Shown here piece by piece: positions 1-8,214 of a stretch of DNA of 64,000 bases. The stretch is from Nitratireductor luteus. GTDB lineage: Bacteria; Pseudomonadota; Alphaproteobacteria; Rhizobiales; Rhizobiaceae. Both the position numbers and the translations under genes were made by a program. The notes under the pieces were generated by a model that was not told the origin of the DNA, did not search any database, and worked only from the letters and a program-made list of their open reading frames with translations. How positions within the stretch are numbered: position 1 is the first letter of the stretch; each line of letters opens with the position of its first letter. The stretch spans positions 310,001-374,000 of the forward strand of contig NZ_JAOANW010000005.1 of assembly GCF_026162365.1 (NCBI RefSeq), in the 5' to 3' direction.

Positions 1-1260
1 ATGTTCGCCATGGTGGCCTTGTTTGCGCTGGGGGTGCCAATCGCCATCGCCATTGCCGCTGCCTCCATGGGCGGTATCGCCTTTTTCACCCCGCTGCCGC
101 TGCTGGTGGCTGCGCAGAAGCTGATGACCTCCATCGACTCCTTTCCGCTGATGGCCGTGCCCTTCTTCATCCTGGCGGGTAATCTGATGGAACAGGCAGG
201 CATCTCGGCACGGCTCGTCGAGTTCGCCAAGACGCTCGTGGGGGGCGTGCAGGGCGGGCTCGCCTGCTCCTGCGTGCTCACCTGCATGATCTTCGCGTCG
301 GTCTCCGGCTCGTCGGTGGCAACGACCTTCGCCATCGGCGCCATTCTCATCCCGGCGATGACCCGCCATGGCTATCCCACGAGCTTCGCCGCCGCGTTGC
401 AGGCGACTTCCGCCGAACTGGGCGTGATCATACCGCCGTCGATCCCGCTGATCCTATACGGCGTCAGCGCCGAGGTTTCGATCGGTTCACTCTTCGTGGC
501 CGGCATCGGTCCGGGCGTGCTGATTGCAGGCGCGCTGATGCTGTTCGTGTATCTTTACTGCCGGGCGAAGGGCTGGGGCGCGAACGACCATGTGGACCGC
601 CTGAGTTTTTTGACGGCGCTGCGTCAGGCTTTTCTGGCGCTTCTCATGCCGGTGATCATCGTCGGCGGGATCTATCGCGGCATCTTCACCCCTACGGAGG
701 CGTCAGTGGTCGCGGTGTTCTACGCGCTGCTGCTCGGCGTCTTCATCTACCGCACGATCGGCTGGAACGACCTGCTTCAGGTGCTGCACCGATCGGTCAT
801 CTCGTCGACCATCATCATGTTCATTATCGCAGCCGCCGGCCTGTTCTCGTTTCTGGTGACCCGGGCAGGTGTACCGGCCGCGGTCGGCGAGTGGATCGCC
901 GGCCACGTGGAAAGCAAGGTCGCCTTCCTGATCGCGGTCAATTTGTTCCTGTTCGCGGTGGGCATGTTCATCGAGACGTCGGCGGCGATCATCGTGTTGG
1001 CGCCCATATTGGCCCCGGTAGCCGCTCTGTTCGGGGTCGATCTTATTCATTTCGGGCTTATCATGGTGGTCAATCTGGCGCTCGGCATGATCACGCCGCC
1101 GCTGGGCGTCAATCTGTTCGCGGCCTGCCAGGTGGCCAATCTGCCGCTGCAAAAGGTGGTGCCCAAGCTCGTTCCTTTCGTTGCGGTATGTCTTGCCTGT
1201 CTGATGGTCATCACATATTTGCCGCAGATTTCCGTGGGTCTGCTTCCGTATCTGAATTAG
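1..1260 (+). CDS. TRAP transporter large permease (DctM family), possibly 5'-truncated
   Basis: Large membrane subunit of a tripartite ATP-independent periplasmic (TRAP) transporter, which imports organic acids such as dicarboxylates or sugar acids using an ion gradient together with a periplasmic binding protein and a small DctQ subunit. The 419 visible residues are almost entirely hydrophobic helices; the DctM-typical GSSVATT stretch lies near residue 103 and a conserved MITPPLGVNLF segment lies near residue 363. DctM proteins are usually about 425-430 residues, so the ATG at base 1 may be internal and a few N-terminal residues may lie outside the window. The DctQ and binding-protein genes would be expected just upstream. 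The substrate cannot be read from the sequence. Confidence 0.9.
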   Translation: MFAMVALFALGVPIAIAIAAASMGGIAFFTPLPLLVAAQKLMTSIDSFPLMAVPFFILAGNLMEQAGISARLVEFAKTLVGGVQGGLACSCVLTCMIFASVSGSSVATTFAIGAILIPAMTRHGYPTSFAAALQATSAELGVIIPPSIPLILYGVSAEVSIGSLFVAGIGPGVLIAGALMLFVYLYCRAKGWGANDHVDRLSFLTALRQAFLALLMPVIIVGGIYRGIFTPTEASVVAVFYALLLGVFIYRTIGWNDLLQVLHRSVISSTIIMFIIAAAGLFSFLVTRAGVPAAVGEWIAGHVESKVAFLIAVNLFLFAVGMFIETSAAIIVLAPILAPVAALFGVDLIHFGLIMVVNLALGMITPPLGVNLFAACQVANLPLQKVVPKLVPFVAVCLACLMVITYLPQISVGLLPYLN

Positions 1261-1293
1261 GCCCCATCTGAATTAGGCCCCATCTGAATTAGG
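1251..1293. repeat. 16-bp tandem repeat spanning the dctM stop codon
   Basis: The unit TCTGAATTAGGCCCCA occurs twice in full (1251-1266, 1267-1282) and a third time in part (1283-1293). The first copy contains the last codons and the TAG stop of the TRAP permease, so the duplication has multiplied the end of the gene into the 43-bp gap before the next one. It looks like a recent slippage duplication. Confidence 0.9.
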
Positions 1294-1303
1294 AACGCGC
1301 AGG

Positions 1304-2119
1304 ATGAGTTTACCCAACGCCTACGCCACCCTCGTCACCAACGCCGATTATGCCACGGGCGCGTTGGCGCTGGTGCGCTCGCTGCGGCTTTCAGGAACGG
1401 CGGCGGACATCGTCGTGATGCATACCGGCGGCGTGGCGGAAAGAGCGCTCGAACCCCTGGCAGCGCTCGGCGCACAACTGCGAAGGGCCGAACTTCTGCC
1501 TACCTCCAATGCGTTCAACGAGCGTCACCAGCGGGCGAAGCTGCACGCCGACGCGCCCTTCACCAAGGGCAACAAGCCGGCCTTCCACACGCCGCTGGAT
1601 AATTTCGCAAAGCTGCGCCTGTGGCAGATGACGGAATATGAGCGGGTGGTGTTCATCGATGCCGACGCCATCGTCATCCGCAATATCGACCGGCTGTTCA
1701 GCTATCCGGAATTCTCCGCCGCGCCCAATGTCTATGAGAGCCTTGCCGATTTCCACCGGCTCAATTCCGGCGTGTTCGTCGCAAGGCCATCGTCGGCCAC
1801 TTTCGAGGCGATGCTCGCCATGCTCGATGCGCCCGATGCCTATTGGCGGCGGACGGACCAGACATTCCTTCAGGCGTTCTTTCCTGCATGGCACGGCCTG
1901 CCGGTGTTTTTCAACATGCTGCAATATGTGTGGTTCAACCTGCCCGAGCTTTGGGATTGGAGGTCTGTGTCGGTGGTGCACTACCAGTACGAAAAGCCCT
2001 GGGAAAAGGATCATCCGAAGCGGGTCGAGCTCCGGCCGCTGATCGATCTGTGGCGCGCCTACTATACGGGCGAGGGTGTGCCCGACGTCGACGCGCTGGC
2101 CAATCCGACAGGTTCCTGA
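1304..2119 (+). CDS. glycosyltransferase family 8 protein (glycogenin/LgtC-like)
   Basis: A nucleotide-sugar-dependent retaining glycosyltransferase of the GT8 fold, 271 residues. The N-terminus (MSLPNAYATLVTNADY) matches the beta-strand start of this family, and the metal-binding DXD motif is DAD at residues 119-121 within VVFIDADAIVIRN. A later NSGVF segment matches the family's acceptor-side motif. There is no signal peptide or membrane segment, so it should be cytoplasmic or peripheral. Its TGA overlaps the ATG of the following SDR gene by one base, implying translational coupling. GT8 members make glycogen primers, LPS sugars or galactinol; the acceptor here is unknown. Confidence 0.85.
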   Translation: MSLPNAYATLVTNADYATGALALVRSLRLSGTAADIVVMHTGGVAERALEPLAALGAQLRRAELLPTSNAFNERHQRAKLHADAPFTKGNKPAFHTPLDNFAKLRLWQMTEYERVVFIDADAIVIRNIDRLFSYPEFSAAPNVYESLADFHRLNSGVFVARPSSATFEAMLAMLDAPDAYWRRTDQTFLQAFFPAWHGLPVFFNMLQYVWFNLPELWDWRSVSVVHYQYEKPWEKDHPKRVELRPLIDLWRAYYTGEGVPDVDALANPTGS

Positions 2120-3006
2120 TGGCTGCGCCGCGCAGCATCGTCACCGGGGGAACCGGCTATGTCGGCCGGTTCATCGTGGAAGCCTTCTTGCGCGCCGGCC
2201 ATGAGGTTACGGTGATGGGGCGCCGGCCGCCAGCGGAGGGGTTTTTCTCGCGTGCCATCGCATTCGTCCCGCTGGACCTGAAGCACTCCGCGATCGACCG
2301 CACGGCTTTTGCGCGTGCCGATTTCCTGGTTCATGGCGCCTTCGACCACGAGCCCGGCAAATATCGGGGCGGCGAGGGGGACGATCCGGCCGGCTTTCGG
2401 CGGCGCAATCTCGATGGGAGCCTGGCGCTGTTCGATGCGGCGCGTGCGGCAGGGGTCTCACGCACGGTGTTCCTTTCCAGCCGCGCCGTCTATGGCCCTC
2501 GGACGGCCGGTGTCCGGCTGGCCGAGACGGATCCGGCACGACCCGACACGCTCTATGGTGAGATCAAGCTCGAAGCGGAAACAGCGCTGAGGACAATCGG
2601 TGGTGTGAGCTTGCGTGTCACCGGCGTCTATGGTCCCGCCGGTGTCGGAAAGACACATAAGTGGGCAGGACTGTTTCGCGATTATCTCGGCGGCAAACCG
2701 ATATCGCCGCACGTGGGGACCGAAGTTCATGGCGACGATGTCGCCGCCGCAGTGCTGCTGGTTCTGGAGGTCGGTGCCGCTGAGGCCGAAGGGGAAATCT
2801 TCAACGTCTCGGACATCGTGGTTGACCGCCGCGACCTGCTTGCAATCGTGCAGAGGCAGGCGGGTTGTCAGCATCAGCTACCGGAGGCCGCAGATGTGTC
2901 ATCCGTGAACGCAATGGAAACCGCGAAGCTTCAAAGCCTTGGCTGGAGGCCTGGCGGGGCGGCGCTGCTAGAGAAAACCGTTCCGGCCCTTGTCTTCACA
3001 GATTGA
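2119..3006 (+). CDS. NAD(P)-dependent extended SDR (epimerase/dehydratase family)
   Basis: A 295-residue extended short-chain dehydrogenase/reductase of the nucleotide-sugar epimerase type. The Rossmann motif TGGTGYVG is at residues 9-16 and the catalytic Tyr-Lys pair is Y146/K150 (YGEIK). An open frame extends far upstream, but the ATG at 2119 is chosen because it overlaps the upstream stop (TGATG) and places the nucleotide-binding motif at the N-terminus. Coupling to a GT8 glycosyltransferase suggests that the pair makes and transfers an activated sugar, but this is inference. Confidence 0.85.
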   Translation: MAAPRSIVTGGTGYVGRFIVEAFLRAGHEVTVMGRRPPAEGFFSRAIAFVPLDLKHSAIDRTAFARADFLVHGAFDHEPGKYRGGEGDDPAGFRRRNLDGSLALFDAARAAGVSRTVFLSSRAVYGPRTAGVRLAETDPARPDTLYGEIKLEAETALRTIGGVSLRVTGVYGPAGVGKTHKWAGLFRDYLGGKPISPHVGTEVHGDDVAAAVLLVLEVGAAEAEGEIFNVSDIVVDRRDLLAIVQRQAGCQHQLPEAADVSSVNAMETAKLQSLGWRPGGAALLEKTVPALVFTD

Positions 3007-3139
3007 TTCAAGGAGTTCCTGGAATGATTCCGTCTATCTGTGCAAATCCTTGAAACTGCGTGATTTATGCAGAGCGCAACGTTGACCCAGACGGTGCCGG
3101 GGGATACCGGATAAGCTCGATAATGATGCGAGGCAGCCC

Positions 3140-3532
3140 ATGCCGGAAATTACCGCGGGTCCAGATGGTGAACTGACGCTACGCACGCAGGCCATGCCTG
3201 GCGATGCCAATGCCGCGGGCGATATTTTCGGTGGCTGGGTCATGGCGCAGATGGACCTTGCGAGCGGCATTCGCGCGGCCGAACGCGCCCGCGGGCGCGT
3301 CGTTACCGCAGCCGTCAAGGAGATGGCCTTCGCAAAGCCGGTGAAGATCGGCGATACTCTGTGCGTCTATACGCGTGTGGATAGCGTGGGGCGCACTTCA
3401 ATCAAGCTCAAGGTCGAGGCTTGGTCGCAACGCTATCTTTCCCAGGAAATGGAAATGGTGACTCACGCGGATTTCATCATGGTGGCTCTCGATGCTACCG
3501 GCAAGCCGATGCCGGTGCCGCCGGAGGTTTAG
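3140..3532 (+). CDS. yciA: acyl-CoA thioesterase, YciA-like hotdog protein
   Basis: Hydrolyses acyl-CoA to free acid and CoA in the cytoplasm. At 130 residues it has the single-hotdog length of YciA, and it carries the family signature GDANAAGDIFGGWVMAQMD at residues 20-38, containing the catalytic aspartate and the helix-capping glycines. The C-terminal half (KVEAWSQ, FIMVALD) also matches YciA-type enzymes. It stands alone, preceded by a 133-bp gap and followed by a convergent membrane-protein gene. Confidence 0.88.
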   Translation: MPEITAGPDGELTLRTQAMPGDANAAGDIFGGWVMAQMDLASGIRAAERARGRVVTAAVKEMAFAKPVKIGDTLCVYTRVDSVGRTSIKLKVEAWSQRYLSQEMEMVTHADFIMVALDATGKPMPVPPEV

Positions 3533-3591
3533 CTGCCCCGGACATTTTACCATTTCACGGAAGCGGTAATGTGATCCAACTATTTGATTTC

Positions 3592-3640
3592 ACGCATTCC
3601 GGTCGGAAAACCCGTTTCCGCTTTCCTGAAAATTCTCTAA
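3592..3640. repeat. dispersed palindromic repeat, family R1 (copy a)
   Basis: The core here (CATTCCGGTCGGAAAACCC, then GTTTCCGCTTTCCTGAAAATT) aligns with 61258-61309, where the ends form a clean inverted repeat AATTCCGG...CCGGAATT followed by GCTCTAG. The copy here ends in TCTCTAA, and the complementary strand of this end supplies the TAG stop codon of the neighbouring minus-strand gene at 3637. Elements of this kind are common between genes in Rhizobiales. Confidence 0.7.
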
Positions 3641-4935
3641 CGAGCTTCCGTCTGCCCGCCCCGGGACGCGATCACCTGGTCGATGCGACGGCCGTCCATA
3701 TCCACGACTTCGAAACGCCAGTTCTCGATGTCGACCTTATTGCCGATCTTCGGCAGTTCCTGGAAATGTGTCAGAAGGAAGCCGGCGAGCGTCGAATAGC
3801 TGCGTTCAGGTGGCAGTCTGATGCTCAGATGGTCGGCCATTTCGTCGGCAGGCATCATGCCGGGGAGCAGCCATGAGCCGTCCTCTCGCTGAATGATGTC
3901 GAGTTCTCCTTCTTCCGCATCCGCGCGGAAGACACCGGCGATGGCCTCCAATATGTCTGCCGGCGTGACGACACCCTCGAAAGTGCCGAACTCGTCGTGC
4001 ACAAGGACCATGGGCACTTCTGCTTCGCGCAGGAGCGTCAGCACGTCGAGGGCCGGCGTGTTGTCATGCACCAAGGGGGCGGGATGAACGCGGTCTGCGA
4101 TGTCGAGGCCTTTTCCCTCGATATCGGCGATGGAGATGTCGCGGATTCTGATCACCCCCGTCAACGCATTCATCGAGCCCTTGCCCGCCGGCAGGAGTGA
4201 GTGATCGGTTCGGCGAAGCATATCGACGATGGTTTCTTCGTCGACCGTCAGGTCTATCCAGTCGACCTCACCACGTGGAGTCATGATCGCACGCGCCTTG
4301 CGGTCGGCAAGGCGCATGACGCCCGTGATCATGCGCCGTTCACCGCTCTCGATCGTACCGGCGTGCTCGGCCTCGGCGATCAATGTGCGGATTTCCTCGT
4401 CTGTGACATGACGAGAAGGTTGGGAGTTTTGCCCCAGCAGCGTCAGCACCGTGCGCCCCGAGATGTCGAGCAGCCAGACGAGCGGCATCGCGATGCGCGC
4501 AATCCAGACCATAATCGGCGCGACCCTGACCGCGATGCCATCCGCATTCTTGAGCGCGATCTGCTTGGGCACCAACTCGCCTATGATCAGCGAGACATAG
4601 GTAATCAGCGCGACGACGATGCCTATGCCGGCTGGATTGGCAATGGACGGAGGCACGCCTAGCGTAGCGAGCGTATCCGACAGCCTGACGCCCAGCGTGG
4701 CGCCGGAGAACGCGCCGGAAAGAACGCCGACGAGCGTGATACCTATCTGGACTGTCGAGAGGAAACGCCCGGGATCGGATGACAGCGCGATGGCGCGGGA
4801 AGCGCCACGTTCGCCCTTGTCGCGCCTGGCCTTCAATCGGGCCGGGCGGGCGGAGACGACCGCCAGCTCCGACATGGCCATGAAGCCATTGAAGAGGATC
4901 AGGATGAAAAGGATCGTCAGTTCGACAGCAATCAT
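3637..4935 (-). CDS. hemolysin-family CNNM/CBS/CorC_HlyC membrane protein
   Basis: Integral membrane protein of 432 residues with the order CNNM (DUF21) transmembrane domain (about residues 1-185), a CBS pair (about 205-330) and a C-terminal CorC_HlyC domain (about 345-425). The N-terminus (ELTILFILILFNGFMAMSELAVV) and the LIIGELVPKQIALKNAD segment are diagnostic of the CNNM domain. Relatives (CorC, MpfA, TlyC) are linked to magnesium or cobalt efflux and are often misnamed hemolysins. The CBS pair probably binds an adenine nucleotide. It is monocistronic, and its stop codon lies in a dispersed repeat. Confidence 0.9.
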   Translation of the reverse strand: MIAVELTILFILILFNGFMAMSELAVVSARPARLKARRDKGERGASRAIALSSDPGRFLSTVQIGITLVGVLSGAFSGATLGVRLSDTLATLGVPPSIANPAGIGIVVALITYVSLIIGELVPKQIALKNADGIAVRVAPIMVWIARIAMPLVWLLDISGRTVLTLLGQNSQPSRHVTDEEIRTLIAEAEHAGTIESGERRMITGVMRLADRKARAIMTPRGEVDWIDLTVDEETIVDMLRRTDHSLLPAGKGSMNALTGVIRIRDISIADIEGKGLDIADRVHPAPLVHDNTPALDVLTLLREAEVPMVLVHDEFGTFEGVVTPADILEAIAGVFRADAEEGELDIIQREDGSWLLPGMMPADEMADHLSIRLPPERSYSTLAGFLLTHFQELPKIGNKVDIENWRFEVVDMDGRRIDQVIASRGGQTEAR

Positions 4936-4989
4936 GTCTGCTGTTTACCGTACGGAGCGGGAAACTGAAATCGCTTTTCGCGCGAATGC

Positions 4990-5814
4990 TTATCTGCAGG
5001 CGCGATAGCCGTTGCGGCGGTCCTTTATGTCGAAGTGGAAGTGGTCCTTATGGTCGGCGTCGTAGCCGGGGCCGAGGACGGTGGTGAAGTAGCCGCAGCC
5101 TTGCGCGCGCACCTTGTTGAGCAGGCTCTTCTGCCGGAAGGCGAAGAAGCCGGGGCGGCGGACGTCGATATTGTTGCCGTTCTTCAGGGTGATGCTCATG
5201 ATATCGAGGGCGTTGCCCTTTGAATGCTCCGAGGCGACGCTCGTCCCCCGGATGCGACGGCAGGAATAGCTTGAGCCCTGATGTATGGTGGCGATGCCGG
5301 AGAGATAACGTGTGCGCGCGGCGGGAGCGAGTTCGTTCCGCGTCCAGCGGGCGACCGTCAGTACCATGTCGCAAGTGAGCGTGGCGGCAGGCTTCATCTC
5401 AATGCCGCCCGACAGGCCGCTCACTTCCACTGGATAATCGATACGGCAGGCGCCGCCATCGTCGATGGGGGCAAGATCCCGGAACTCCACGCCAAGTCGC
5501 TTGAGCTGCCGGCGGCACGACACCTCGTCAACGGGCATGACCGCCGACGGGCTTTGCGGAAGCATCACGCGCGGATAGCTCATCATCATGGGATTGGAGG
5601 GGACCAGGTTCTGCAGCCCGCTGCCGCCTATGGCCGCGGTGTGCGTGCCAACATCGACGTTCGGGCGCATCACCGTGTCCACCGAACAGGAGGAAATCAG
5701 CAGGAGACCCGCCAGCACGCCGGCTGCCCGCGTGAGCGGGCCACCAGGTGCGAGGCTTCGCAAGGAACGCCTGAACTGAAACACGCTCTTCCCCCTGTCG
5801 GACAGCACCGGCAT
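4990..5814 (-). CDS. extensin-like family lipoprotein (Extensin-like_C, probable M15-like fold)
   Basis: A 274-residue secreted protein. The N-terminus has a basic stretch, a hydrophobic core and a lipobox (L39 I S S C43), so it should be a lipoprotein. The C-terminal Extensin-like_C domain (PF06904) covers about residues 98-274, with SEHSKGNALDI (H197, D204) and DHKDHFHFD (H258, H260). These resemble the SxHxxGxAxD and HxH zinc motifs of VanY/MepA peptidases, which suggests a cell-wall peptidase; no member's activity is assumed here. The name comes from weak similarity to plant extensins and says nothing about function. A paralogue lies directly upstream on the same strand. Confidence 0.85.
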   Translation of the reverse strand: MPVLSDRGKSVFQFRRSLRSLAPGGPLTRAAGVLAGLLLISSCSVDTVMRPNVDVGTHTAAIGGSGLQNLVPSNPMMMSYPRVMLPQSPSAVMPVDEVSCRRQLKRLGVEFRDLAPIDDGGACRIDYPVEVSGLSGGIEMKPAATLTCDMVLTVARWTRNELAPAARTRYLSGIATIHQGSSYSCRRIRGTSVASEHSKGNALDIMSITLKNGNNIDVRRPGFFAFRQKSLLNKVRAQGCGYFTTVLGPGYDADHKDHFHFDIKDRRNGYRACR

Positions 5815-5933
5815 CTTCCGCCCGCCTCTGCGGAAAGATCCGCAAGTGGTCGAAACGGAACAATCCTGCCGTATAAGGGTAAAGGAAAGCTGTGCGCGGC
5901 GGTTAAGAGCTGTGGCGGAAATATGCTTCTAGA

Positions 5934-6656
5934 CTAGCGGCAATAGGCGCCGCCCCGCCGCCGTTTCATGTCCAGATGGAAATGATCGGCATGATCGGCG
6001 TCGGTTCCGGGGCCGAGCACGGTCGTGAACAAGCCGCAGGCGGCCGCGCGGAGCGCGTCGAGAAACTGCGCCTCAGGACTGTCGGCATCTTCGTATTCGC
6101 GAACGACGACGCGCCTCCCGTCGGCGAGCGTCAGGCTCGCAATATCCAATGCGTTTCCGAAGGCGTGCTGGGAGAGGTTTTCCGTGCCTCGCCGGACCCG
6201 GCATATATAGGCGGAAGCGTGGTTCACGGCCTCGATCCGCGACTTGAAGTGGGTTTCGGCAGCCTTCTGGCCGGCCCGTTGGACAAGCTGCGCGGCCGCA
6301 CGCGCCGTAGGGCAATTCATGACGCCGGTCGGGTGCAGCGCCATTGCCGGGCCCAGCGCGGTGACGTGGATCGGGTGGGGCAGGCTGCAGCCGCCTTCCA
6401 CCTCGACCGCCTCCGCATCGGAGAAGGAAACGCCCAGGCGTTGAAGGTCGCGCCGGCAGGCCTTTTCGTCACCGGGCAGGGCGGGCGGCGACTTTTCCTC
6501 CAGAGGCATGGTTGTCTTTACGGGCGGATCGGCCTGTACACGAAACAGCGGTATCGGGGCCTTGTCGGGGAGACCGACATCTCCGGTTCCCGCATGCCCG
6601 ATGGTGGCGGGCAGAAAGAGAAGCGGCAGCATCAGCGAGAGTCGATATGTGAACAT
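5934..6656 (-). CDS. extensin-like family secreted protein (paralogue of the next gene)
   Basis: A 240-residue second copy of the Extensin-like_C family. The domain shows SQHAFGNALDI and ADHADHFHLDM, matching the neighbour's putative zinc-site motifs. The start at 6656 is preferred over one at 6701 because it gives a signal peptide (MFTYRLSLMLPLLFLPATIGHAG) with a likely cleavage after HAG. Unlike its neighbour it has no lipobox, so one copy may be free in the periplasm and the other lipid-anchored. Cysteines are kept at equivalent places, suggesting disulfides. It lies 119 bp before the paralogue on the same strand. Confidence 0.83.
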   Translation of the reverse strand: MFTYRLSLMLPLLFLPATIGHAGTGDVGLPDKAPIPLFRVQADPPVKTTMPLEEKSPPALPGDEKACRRDLQRLGVSFSDAEAVEVEGGCSLPHPIHVTALGPAMALHPTGVMNCPTARAAAQLVQRAGQKAAETHFKSRIEAVNHASAYICRVRRGTENLSQHAFGNALDIASLTLADGRRVVVREYEDADSPEAQFLDALRAAACGLFTTVLGPGTDADHADHFHLDMKRRRGGAYCR

Positions 6657-6711
6657 GGCCGGTTGGCAATCCCTGGCTGCAATCTCTTCTTTGCAAACCA
6701 TTTCAGATTGA

Positions 6712-7137
6712 TCAAGCGCCCAGTTCTTCGAGGCCTTCTTCCAGCCAGTCGCTCAGCATGGGCATGCTTAGGAGATAGCCCGCCAACCTCTGGTTGACCC
6801 GCTGCTGCGCGCCCGTCACCGCTTCGTTCCATTCCTGGCGGTCGTAGTCGCCTCGGCCAATCCAGGCGATGGCGAGAAGTTCCGCTGCTTCATCGACATT
6901 GAGGTCGGCGACAAGTTCCCGGAACTCCTCCTCGGTCAGGTTTTCCTCTTCTTCTTCCTGCAGGCCGTCATGGCTGTGGGCATCGGTGGCCTGGTCGGAG
7001 AACTCGATCTCGTGTTCGTGGCCGCTGTCGTAGTCATCATTGACGGCGGCGGAGAAGGCGCGTGCCTTGGCGGCGAGCATGCGCACCGTGTCGGGACTGA
7101 TCGAAAAATCCCAGATCTTTTCTTTCCTTGTCTTCAT
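6712..7137 (-). CDS. DUF3775 domain-containing protein
   Basis: A 141-residue cytoplasmic protein whose sequence (WDFSISPDTVRMLAAKARAF at the start, LTEEEFRELVADLNVDEAAELLAIAWIGRGDY in the centre) matches DUF3775, a family widespread in Alphaproteobacteria and without a known function. An acidic, histidine-rich linker with a run of five Glu (about residues 47-67) joins the N-terminal and central parts. It reads in the same direction as the two extensin-like genes, with a 55-bp gap to the first, so cotranscription is possible. Confidence 0.85.
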   Translation of the reverse strand: MKTRKEKIWDFSISPDTVRMLAAKARAFSAAVNDDYDSGHEHEIEFSDQATDAHSHDGLQEEEEENLTEEEFRELVADLNVDEAAELLAIAWIGRGDYDRQEWNEAVTGAQQRVNQRLAGYLLSMPMLSDWLEEGLEELGA

Positions 7138-7207
7138 CGCGCGCTCGCTCTTTCGATGCCGGCATCATAGCTGAAAACAGGAGGCCTGCCAGCAGGTTGC
7201 ATGTGGC

Positions 7208-8098
7208 CTAGCCAGCCGGCTGGCGTGGCCGGCGCAGGGCCGGGACGATCTCGACCATGAGAATGGCCGAGAAGATCAAGACGCAGCCTGCAAACCCTGA
7301 CGCGGGGAGCTGTTCGGAGAGGAAGACCGCGGCAAACAATGCGGCAAAGACCGCTTCGGTCGACAGGAAGATAGCGGCCTGGGGGGCGGTCGTGTAGCGC
7401 TGGCCGATCACCTGCAGGGTGAAGGCGATGCCGCCGGAGAATATGCCGGCATAGAGGATTTCAGGTGCGGCCAGCCTGATCGCCGTCATATCGACGGGTT
7501 CGAATGCGAAGGCCAGGGCCAGCGCGATAATGGCGGTGACTGCAAACTGCGTGACCGCCAATGTCACGGGACGGCCCGTTCCGGCGGCGCTACGCTGGAT
7601 GAAGATCACCTGGAGCGCCCAGAAAGCCGCGCACAAGATGGTGAGCCAGTCGCCTATGCGCAACGCCACGGCGCCCCCGCCAGAGAGCAGCCAGATGCCC
7701 GCGAGCGCGCAGAGCGTTGCCGGCCAGACGATGCGGTGCGGCCATTGGCGGAAAAGGATCACACCGAAGAAGGGCACCATCACCACGTACAGGCCGGTGA
7801 GGAACCCTGAATTGGTGACGGTCGTGGTCAGCAGGCCTACCTGCTGGGAGGTCATGCCGCCGAACAGCAGGACGCCGATCATGAGAAAGGCTCGCCATTG
7901 ATGCGCGGCAAGGGGCTCGGCCGCATTGCGGCTTTCACGCAGGGCGAAAGGCAGCATCGCCAGGCCCGCAACGGCGAAACGCAGGCCGATGAAGAGAAGC
8001 GGACCGATTGCCTCCATGGCCGTGGACTGGGCAACGAAGCCCATGCCCCACATGGCACCAGCGGTTAACAGCAGGAGATTGGCCTGGATACGGGTCAT
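7208..8098 (-). CDS. EamA/DMT-family transporter
   Basis: Drug/metabolite transporter superfamily permease of 296 residues, with about ten hydrophobic segments arranged as two EamA repeats. The start MTRIQANLLLLTAGAMWGMGFVAQS is typical of the first EamA helix. Such permeases commonly export amino acids or metabolites; the substrate cannot be inferred. It stands alone. A 7-bp hairpin (8165-8182) lies in the 116-bp gap upstream, after the end of the sugar dehydrogenase gene. Confidence 0.88.
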   Translation of the reverse strand: MTRIQANLLLLTAGAMWGMGFVAQSTAMEAIGPLLFIGLRFAVAGLAMLPFALRESRNAAEPLAAHQWRAFLMIGVLLFGGMTSQQVGLLTTTVTNSGFLTGLYVVMVPFFGVILFRQWPHRIVWPATLCALAGIWLLSGGGAVALRIGDWLTILCAAFWALQVIFIQRSAAGTGRPVTLAVTQFAVTAIIALALAFAFEPVDMTAIRLAAPEILYAGIFSGGIAFTLQVIGQRYTTAPQAAIFLSTEAVFAALFAAVFLSEQLPASGFAGCVLIFSAILMVEIVPALRRPRQPAG

Positions 8099-8214
8099 GA
8101 CTTCTCACGCGGATGAACGGGCAATTTTCAGGCGAACGCCGTAGCAGGCCGGCATCCGCGCGCAAACGGGCAGACGCCCGTTGCCTGCTGGGCCAGAAGC
8201 GAGCGTGTCACGAT

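Noticed and set aside
8165-8182. hairpin AACGGGC-AGAC-GCCCGTT as terminator of the sugar dehydrogenase gene
   Set aside because: The stem is real, but it is short and has no T-run on the coding strand, so it is not listed as a terminator.
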